IMG/VR virus record: IMGVR_UViG_3300023119_000163
Span: 1 to 20,307 of that record
Source: a virus
Direction: 5' to 3' (one strand)
DNA: 20,307 nt
The first letter of the stretch is position 1, and the number at the start of each line of letters is the position of its first letter. Position numbers and translations under genes: made by a program. The notes beneath the pieces are model-generated. The model worked only from the letters and a program-made list of their open reading frames with translations, was not told the origin of the DNA and did no database searches. Below, piece by piece: positions 15,483 through 20,307 of the stretch.

Positions 15483-16487
15483 TTACTTTGCTCTTTTTGG
15501 AGCACCATTTAAAGGTGAGCCTGCTGAACTATCTTGCTCAGGTGCTTTACCTTTTTTCTCGGCACCATGGCCGGATGTGCTACTCATGTTTGTAGCACCT
15601 TTAGCGCCAGGAACGTTTACGTTACCAGCGTTATCTTCTTTTGGGTTTTGGTCGTTTAGTGCAGAACCTTTTACTTTTGATCCTTTGCCTACTTCACCGT
15701 CATTTGCTGTATCGCCTTTTGCAATATTAGCGCTTGTTCCGCCCATGTTGTTTGGACCAGCTACAACTGATTTTGAATTGGCGCCATTGTCGCCCATTGT
15801 TGCAGATACTGTATCAACATATTCACGCATTAGTTCGCCTGCGCTTTTAGCACCTTCTTTAACTTCTTCGTCAGCTGCTTCTTCAACTTCTTCGTCGGCT
15901 GCTTCGTACGCTTCCATTTCTTCTTCGTCGTCGTCGTCGCCTTCTTCTGAATCCATGTCCATTGGCATATCCATGTCCATGTCCATATCGCCTTCGCCTT
16001 CGTCGCCTTCTTCGTCGCCCATCATAGCTTCAAATTCTGCTTTCAGTGCTTCTAGCTCGTCTTCTAGGTCTGCTACACGATCTTCAACGTCACCGTCTTC
16101 GTCGCCCATGCCCATGTCATCGTCGCCCATTTCTGGTTCCATATCCATGTCACCGCCCATTTCTGGCTCTTCGATGTCACCCATCATGTCGTCTACTGGG
16201 TCACCTTCTGCTACATCAAAAAAGTTTTCGTCAACTTCTTCGTCTGATTCATCTACTTCTTCATCAGTTGCTTCGTCTAGATCTTCTTCTGATTCATCTA
16301 CTTCTTCATCTGTAGCTTCATCAACTTCATCATCAGTTGTTTCTTCTACTTCTTCATCTTCAAGTAATGATTCGTAAATATCTCTTGATTTTTCTACCAC
16401 GATTTCGTGGAACAATGCTTCTGCACCTTCTCTGTCTTCATTGACGAGACGCTCAAGCATTTCTTCAAACTTATTGCGATCAGTCAT
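15483..16487 (-). CDS. Acidic prohead core protein (gp67/gp68 position)
   Basis: The start at 16487 is chosen because AAGGAG lies 6 nt upstream; an in-frame ATG at 16508 would place that site inside the gene. Residues 1-42 form a helical head (NKFEEMLERLVNEDREGAEA, then LFHEIVVEKSRDIYESLL) resembling T4 gp68-type core proteins. Residues 43-211 are extremely acidic, with two 15-residue tandem repeats (DEATDEEVDES...), Met-Asp runs around 167-179 and a short coiled coil at 132-156. From about 230 the chain turns Gly/Asn/Lys-rich and ends basic (PKRAK). In T4 the acidic core proteins are cut to internal peptides by gp21. It is neither clearly gp67 nor gp68 and may combine both roles. Confidence 0.85.
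   Translation of the reverse strand: MTDRNKFEEMLERLVNEDREGAEALFHEIVVEKSRDIYESLLEDEEVEETTDDEVDEATDEEVDESEEDLDEATDEEVDESDEEVDENFFDVAEGDPVDDMMGDIEEPEMGGDMDMEPEMGDDDMGMGDEDGDVEDRVADLEDELEALKAEFEAMMGDEEGDEGEGDMDMDMDMPMDMDSEEGDDDDEEEMEAYEAADEEVEEAADEEVKEGAKSAGELMREYVDTVSATMGDNGANSKSVVAGPNNMGGTSANIAKGDTANDGEVGKGSKVKGSALNDQNPKEDNAGNVNVPGAKGATNMSSTSGHGAEKKGKAPEQDSSAGSPLNGAPKRAK
16233..16322 (-). repeat. Tandem 45-bp coding repeat in the acidic core protein
   Basis: Two adjacent 45-bp units encode DEATDEEVDESEEDL and DEATDEEVDESDEEV. Nucleotide identity is high, so the duplication is recent or kept by slippage. Related partial copies (EEVEETTDDEV, EAADEEVEEAADEEV) flank it. Confidence 0.8.
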
Positions 16488-16520
16488 GTCATTCTCCTTT
16501 ATTGTCAAGGCTGTCTATTA

Positions 16521-16528
16521 TATTTACA
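16521..16528 (-). promoter_or_regulatory. Possible late promoter box (TGTAAATA)
   Basis: TGTAAATA differs from TATAAATA at one position, follows the hairpin at 16548-16577, and lies 33 nt before the ATG of the acidic core protein. It would give the core-protease-scaffold-capsid block its own late transcript. The second consensus base is changed, so activity is less certain. Confidence 0.4.
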
Positions 16529-16547
16529 CTTTTTAGAAAATATACGT

Positions 16548-16577
16548 GTAAAATGGGGTCAAAACGGCCCATTTTAC
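16548..16577 (-). terminator. Hairpin after the 197-aa gene, possible terminator
   Basis: A perfect 10-bp stem (GTAAAATGGG pairing with CCCATTTTAC, 10-nt loop) starts 3 nt after the stop codon of the 197-aa gene. The run of T residues lies within the stem rather than after it, so it may be a weak terminator or an mRNA 3'-end protector. Confidence 0.5.
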
Positions 16578-16580
16578 GGA

Positions 16581-17174
16581 TTACTGGAAATTTTTCGCAA
16601 AATCATCTACTGTGATATGCGATAAATTAGTTAAATCTTTGAGATGATCAGGAATATAATCATTCATAGACTTTATTATTCGATAGTATTTAGTCTTTGG
16701 AAACTGATTTATACACATCATAGTTTGTCTTTGCCAGTTGCCATAATAGGTTGCTCTATCATTTACACCTTTGTAATTTTTTGTGCCAGCATATACATTG
16801 TTTACAAGTTCTTGTTTTTCACCTAGACCAACATAATCAAAGCCTAATATGTATATTACTTTATGCCCGTGTTGACTTGCAAGTAATAATGCTGTTGGAC
16901 CACTGCTCCATCCTTTGTTAGGTTCCATAATTTTAATACCTGGAGTACGTTCAGTAAGTTTATTACGATTACTCCATACATTATTTTTTGTTTGATATTG
17001 TGTTGTGCTTATTTCAGTAATCATTTTAGTATCAACACAAACTAAATGATCTGGAGCATACTCTCTAAATAGAGCATTGCACCCATATACTGTTCCATAT
17101 TTTTTAAAATTATGATGATTTATTTCTTTGCGACTAGTACCGTTGCCTAATACAAACGCTATTTTTTTGACCAT
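16581..17174 (-). CDS. DUF115 / GT42 sialyltransferase-like Rossmann protein (197 aa)
   Basis: The N-terminus KKIAFVLGNGTSRKEI (3-18) has the G-N-G-x-S loop that binds nucleotide in DUF115 (MAF/MptE-like) and GT42 sialyltransferases. Next come TVYGCNALFREY (28-39), with the R/G-C-N motif, and APDHLVCVD (40-48). GWSSGPTALLLASQHGHKVIYILGFDY (split at 88 and 101) mirrors the 'SG...A...A...G...I.L.G.DF' block of that group. Length is about two thirds of a typical GT42 enzyme. It overlaps the preceding stop by one base (TAATG), with GGTGGA upstream, so it is coupled to the gp67-position gene. It is an insertion relative to the T4 order. It may modify a sugar or glycosylate a virion or host component. 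The assignment is from remembered motifs; the donor substrate is unknown. Confidence 0.6.
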   Translation of the reverse strand: MVKKIAFVLGNGTSRKEINHHNFKKYGTVYGCNALFREYAPDHLVCVDTKMITEISTTQYQTKNNVWSNRNKLTERTPGIKIMEPNKGWSSGPTALLLASQHGHKVIYILGFDYVGLGEKQELVNNVYAGTKNYKGVNDRATYYGNWQRQTMMCINQFPKTKYYRIIKSMNDYIPDHLKDLTNLSHITVDDFAKNFQ

Positions 17175-17422
17175 TAAATTCCACCAGCTGCTGCCTGTGC
17201 TGCTAATCCATACATTTGTCTAATGTAGTTTAAATCTTTAGCTTTTTGATCTCTGTGGGCATCGCTGGCCTTGCGGGCACGATTGATATCTTTAAGAGTT
17301 AAACGACTTTTACGTTCATCATCAACTTTAATCACATCGGTATCGTTTTGAGGATCATATGTTTCATCCTCTTCGGGTTCCATTGTTTCTTTGTTAAAGT
17401 AATATAATTCTCTTAGTATCAT
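17174..17422 (-). CDS. Small conserved protein in the gp67 position (82 aa)
   Basis: The protein begins MILRELYYFNKETMEPEEDE, is acidic over residues 10-35, and then has a basic helical part (SRLTLKDINRARKASDAHRD at 39-58) ending IRQMYGLAAQAAAGGI. I recall small cyanophage proteins of similar form, with an RLTLxxINxLRKAxDA core, just after gp20. The T4 gene at this place is gp67, an 80-aa internal prohead core protein, and size and position agree, but sequence similarity to T4 gp67 is not evident to me. It has no Shine-Dalgarno site. A perfect late-promoter box ends 5 nt before the ATG. A role in the prohead core is inferred. Confidence 0.8.
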   Translation of the reverse strand: MILRELYYFNKETMEPEEDETYDPQNDTDVIKVDDERKSRLTLKDINRARKASDAHRDQKAKDLNYIRQMYGLAAQAAAGGI

Positions 17423-17427
17423 GTTAG

Positions 17428-17435
17428 TATTTATA
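17428..17435 (-). promoter_or_regulatory. Perfect T4 late promoter box (TATAAATA)
   Basis: An exact 8-of-8 match to the T4 late consensus, overlapping the gp20 stop codon (TAA, 17431-17433). It ends 5 nt before the ATG at 17422, so with T4 spacing transcription would start on the A of the start codon. Confidence 0.65.
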
Positions 17436-19188
17436 TCGTTTGTGCTGTTTCTTCGCCACCTAATGCACCACCGCCTAGATCATCTTCTGTATTTGTACCC
17501 GGTGCTTCTCCAGTTCCACCATCAATGCCACCTAGGTCACCACCTAAGTCGTCTTCTAAGCCACCTAAGTCTCCTGCAAGGTCAGCACCGCTAAGTCCTG
17601 CACCACGCATTTCACCTGCCATATCATCTGAAACTAGATCAGTTAGGTTTTCATCGTTTTCTTCTAACCATAGACGTTCATTCTCAGCAATCTCTTCTTC
17701 ACTAAGTCCTAGGAAGCGTTTTAGTGCAAATCTATTTGAAATATATGGAATTGCTGCCATACCTGTAAATGTACTAATACGATTGTTATCAAGTTCTGCT
17801 TGTCTATATGCTGCAAAGTTCTGCGGAGGTGTTAGCCTCAAGTCAAACATACTAAAGTCTACGTTTGCGCCTTTGCTTTGTAGGAATAGTTTGAATTCTT
17901 TGTTGAATTCTTCTTCAACCATGGATTGCAAACGTTCGCAATATTTGTTAAAGCGTAATTCTTGAATGTAGGCTGTGCCCACACGTCCATCATTATATTG
18001 TGAAGCACCGTCATCTGCTCCAGTTGGTAAGTACGAACTTGGGATACGTAAGCCGCGTACCAACTTATTAGTAAAGTATCTAAGGTCATCAATCTCTCCT
18101 AGGTTAGTACCGCCTGGTAGAGTTTCAACTTTAGAGCCACGCCCTTCAGCAGTTTGTGGAAAGAAGTAGTCTTCGTTGATTGACAGTGGATTATATGAAC
18201 TGTCTATGACATTTGTGCCGCCACCTGTCTTGGATGGGATTCGTCTTTGGTGTATTTCCGTTTTAACACGCTCCACAAACTGCATAGCAAGGTGTGAAGG
18301 CATGTTGCCCACATCAACGTAGAATACTCTGCGCTCCGGCGCACGTTGGACACGATAGATAATAATCGCATCTTCTAATAATTCTTTTTGTTTGTAAACT
18401 TTAAAAATGCTTTCAAGCAAACTGTTACCAAATGGATAGTTTTGGTCTAGTCCTTCACTCATACTCAAATGCAATACGTGATTAGCATCTACATAGGTTT
18501 CGTCGTGTTCTTGTGCAAATCTACTGGTGTTACCACTTGGTGTATGATTACCACCTGTCATACCTTGTTGCTTGACTTGTTGATAACCGTTAGTGCCGCC
18601 TGGTCCATAGCTGTTTTGTGTGTTCAGTGGTGTTGCTTCTAATGCTTCAAACGCAAAGTTTAGATTTTTTACAACATATTGCTCAGGCTTTTTGCCTTCA
18701 CTTTCGTTTACAATAATTTTTGTAACTTGACTAGGATCAACATGGAATAGTTTTTGTGTCTCTGGATCTCTAATAAAAAATTGATCGCCATATTTAAATG
18801 CATTACGTATTGTTCTAAACATACGTGTTTCAAATTGATTTAATTTACACCACTGTTGTAAGTATTGTCCAATTACCTGAACTTCGCTATTAGTTGGCGA
18901 ACCTTTAAAATCAATGTTAAAATGTGTATCGTTTTGTTTATTCTTTTGCGTACAAAACTCTGCAAGAATATCTAATGCAGCATTTACTTCACTGTCGCTG
19001 TCCATTGTGTTGTATTGATTATAACGTTCGATTCTATTAGGAGAACCAACATATACATCTGGAAGGTGTGAGGAATAGTTAGCAGCAGCAGGGCCAACGC
19101 CGTTGTTGCCTTTTAAACTAAATGGTGAGTAACTACCATTTCTATTATCCGCAGTTGGAACTGGGGTAAAGTATTTTTTCCAACTCAT
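17431..19188 (-). CDS. gp20: Portal vertex protein gp20
   Basis: Twelve copies form the DNA-entry ring and nucleate prohead assembly. Family features in order are the N-terminal RIERYNQYNTMDSDSEVNAA (about 53-72) followed by LDILAEFC; FRTIRNAFKYGDQFFIRD; HVLHLSMSEGLDQNYPFGNS, then LLESIFKVYKQKELLEDAII; YRVQRAPERRVFYVDVGNMP (about 279-298); LPGGTNLGEIDDLRYFTNKL; and RGLRIPSSYLP. Its 585 residues exceed T4 gp20 (524), mostly through a Gly/Asp/Leu-rich tail (about 525-585, units like DLGGLEDDLGG) that looks disordered. The start at 19188 follows GAGAGG, and its ATG abuts the TAA of the upstream gene. Confidence 0.97.
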   Translation of the reverse strand: MSWKKYFTPVPTADNRNGSYSPFSLKGNNGVGPAAANYSSHLPDVYVGSPNRIERYNQYNTMDSDSEVNAALDILAEFCTQKNKQNDTHFNIDFKGSPTNSEVQVIGQYLQQWCKLNQFETRMFRTIRNAFKYGDQFFIRDPETQKLFHVDPSQVTKIIVNESEGKKPEQYVVKNLNFAFEALEATPLNTQNSYGPGGTNGYQQVKQQGMTGGNHTPSGNTSRFAQEHDETYVDANHVLHLSMSEGLDQNYPFGNSLLESIFKVYKQKELLEDAIIIYRVQRAPERRVFYVDVGNMPSHLAMQFVERVKTEIHQRRIPSKTGGGTNVIDSSYNPLSINEDYFFPQTAEGRGSKVETLPGGTNLGEIDDLRYFTNKLVRGLRIPSSYLPTGADDGASQYNDGRVGTAYIQELRFNKYCERLQSMVEEEFNKEFKLFLQSKGANVDFSMFDLRLTPPQNFAAYRQAELDNNRISTFTGMAAIPYISNRFALKRFLGLSEEEIAENERLWLEENDENLTDLVSDDMAGEMRGAGLSGADLAGDLGGLEDDLGGDLGGIDGGTGEAPGTNTEDDLGGGALGGEETAQTI

Positions 19189-20307
19189 TTATACACCTCT
19201 CAACATATTGCCTGTAAGGCCTTTTGTAGCTTTCATTGTTTTTCTTTGTGTGCCCACTGCCATATTTTCTACTGAAATCAATTGTCCTAATAAGTTTATC
19301 ATGGTATCTAATTTATCACCATTCATATTTTGACTTTGGGCTGCACTAGTAGTACTTATGCTATTTGCCACATTTGATTGCACTTCTTGAACATTACTAT
19401 CCAGTGATCTAATGCTTTTCATAAGTGTTTGCATAACACCCATACTGGTTTTTGCACTCATTACATTTGCTGGACCTGAAATAAATTCTGGGCCTGCTTC
19501 ACCTACTAATCCATAACCGCCTTGCGGAATAGATCCACCTTCAGCAAATCCTCCTGTAAAACGTCTGCCACCTTGTTGCGATTCTCTAAATCTTTCTATT
19601 GCAGCATTTGTATGTTGTTGATTTTGTCTTAGTGTCTCAACTCCTTGTGCTGCACGTTCAGCTGCTTCTCGTGCTGCTTGCATAGGAGGATCCATTGCAG
19701 TAAATCCTTGACTAGTTAGTTCTGCAACTCTTGCATTTGCTTCTGCTAATCTTTCTTCTGCGGTGGTAATTCTTGCAGTTGTTTGTTCACCTTCTTCGGC
19801 AATCGATGCTGCTGTATTTTGGGAAGCAGTTTCAGTTGCTGCAACAATGTCTTCACCGTTTTGCCCTAATGTAGTTTGCATCCCTTCTAAATAATTATTG
19901 CGTTCAACATCTCTGTTTGCAGCAGCATCTCTTGCATCTTCTGCACCAGCAATATCAAACAGTGCATCTACACCTTTGTTTATACCTGCGGCAATTTCTC
20001 CTGCACTAGGCATAGCAGCTGATATCCTATCTAATGCACCAATAGCAACATCTTCAATTTTGCCAATTGTATTTTCCATTACAGCAGTAGAAACTTCACG
20101 TAGATTTTCTTGCATGTCAATAGTTCTGTCAAAAATACCTGTAACTTGCTCCATTTGATGAACTTGTTGTTCTTGGATTTGATTACGCATTTCGGCTTCG
20201 GCTTCGGCAGCAGTTTGACCTGCTCCTTTAGTCGAATCAATTGCATTTTTATAATCGTATGCTGCACCACTTGCATCTGCAAATGCATTGGAAATGCTAC
20301 TTACACC
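19189..20307 (-). CDS. Coiled-coil structural protein with tape-measure-like motif (cut by right edge)
   Basis: The frame is open through the right edge, so the N-terminus is missing and 372 residues are visible. It is rich in Ala, Glu and Gln with long helices (for example ERLAEANARVAELTSQGF) and no membrane segment. A Gly-rich block (GGFAEGGSIPQGGYGLVGEA, followed by GPEFISGPANVMSA) matches the 'GG.....G..LVGE.GPE.' motif common near the C-terminus of phage tape-measure proteins. The end is again helical. It directly precedes gp20 with no gap (TAA then ATG), a place held by tail-tube gp19 in T4, to which it shows no likeness. An alternative is a head-tail or internal virion protein. The real start lies outside the window. 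Confidence 0.8.
   Translation of the reverse strand, partial: GVSSISNAFADASGAAYDYKNAIDSTKGAGQTAAEAEAEMRNQIQEQQVHQMEQVTGIFDRTIDMQENLREVSTAVMENTIGKIEDVAIGALDRISAAMPSAGEIAAGINKGVDALFDIAGAEDARDAAANRDVERNNYLEGMQTTLGQNGEDIVAATETASQNTAASIAEEGEQTTARITTAEERLAEANARVAELTSQGFTAMDPPMQAAREAAERAAQGVETLRQNQQHTNAAIERFRESQQGGRRFTGGFAEGGSIPQGGYGLVGEAGPEFISGPANVMSAKTSMGVMQTLMKSIRSLDSNVQEVQSNVANSISTTSAAQSQNMNGDKLDTMINLLGQLISVENMAVGTQRKTMKATKGLTGNMLRGV

Noticed and set aside
15577-16377. 266-aa plus-strand ORF rich in serine
   Set aside because: It is the antisense shadow of the Asp/Glu-rich core gene (GAA/GAT codons read as TTC/ATC and TCx in other frames). It has no ribosome site, no domain, and pure low-complexity composition.
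16488-16508. Upstream ATG for the acidic core protein
   Set aside because: The AAGGAG site would lie inside the coding region; the ATG at 16487 is 6 nt after it.
17859-18092. 77-aa minus-strand ORF inside gp20
   Set aside because: It is out of frame within well-conserved portal coding sequence and has no ribosome site or recognisable domain.

Overview
The window looks like the virion-structure region of a marine T4-like myovirus. Every convincing gene is on the minus strand, so transcription runs from the right edge (20307) to the left edge (1). The head genes follow the T4 order: portal (gp20), a small protein in the gp67 position, an acidic core protein in the gp67/gp68 position, prohead protease (gp21), scaffold (gp22) and major capsid protein (gp23). 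AT-rich DNA, tight gene packing, T4-type late promoter boxes and several marine-phage structural families point to a phage of the cyanophage/pelagiphage branch. A cold-shock-domain gene and a compact methylenetetrahydrofolate-reductase-like gene lean towards a heterotrophic marine host such as SAR11 rather than a cyanobacterium. This is inference; no host marker is present.

Right to left: a gene cut by the right edge with a tape-measure-like Gly-rich motif (20307-19189); portal gp20 (19188-17431); an accessory pair after a perfect TATAAATA box, namely an 82-aa gp67-position protein and a 197-aa Rossmann-like protein resembling DUF115/GT42 sialyltransferases; the acidic core protein, protease gp21, scaffold gp22 and capsid gp23 (16487-12554), closed by a strong terminator; a two-gene accessory pair, MTHFR-like plus cold-shock-like (12492-11600); and a compact intergenic locus with a sigma70-type promoter, about 215 nt of structured RNA and an intrinsic terminator (11594-11308).

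The left half is a tail-fibre/virion-surface operon. It starts at a late promoter near 11275 and holds a 135-aa 'MGRPL' protein, a 353-aa beta-rich protein, a 110-aa beta protein and a giant 2529-aa protein. The giant has an N-terminal beta-helix, about 12 helical repeats with a C-x-R-D signature and a fibre-like C-terminus. It ends in a terminator at 1757-1788. A paralogous fibre gene, cut by the left edge, follows behind its own late promoter (1665-1).

The head genes build the prohead: portal, internal core, core-degrading protease and capsid shell. The left operon probably builds host-contact appendages. The parts not explained by the T4 plan are the structured RNA locus, the folate-enzyme/cold-shock pair, the DUF115-like insertion, and two late-promoter boxes so close to start codons that the mRNAs may be leaderless.
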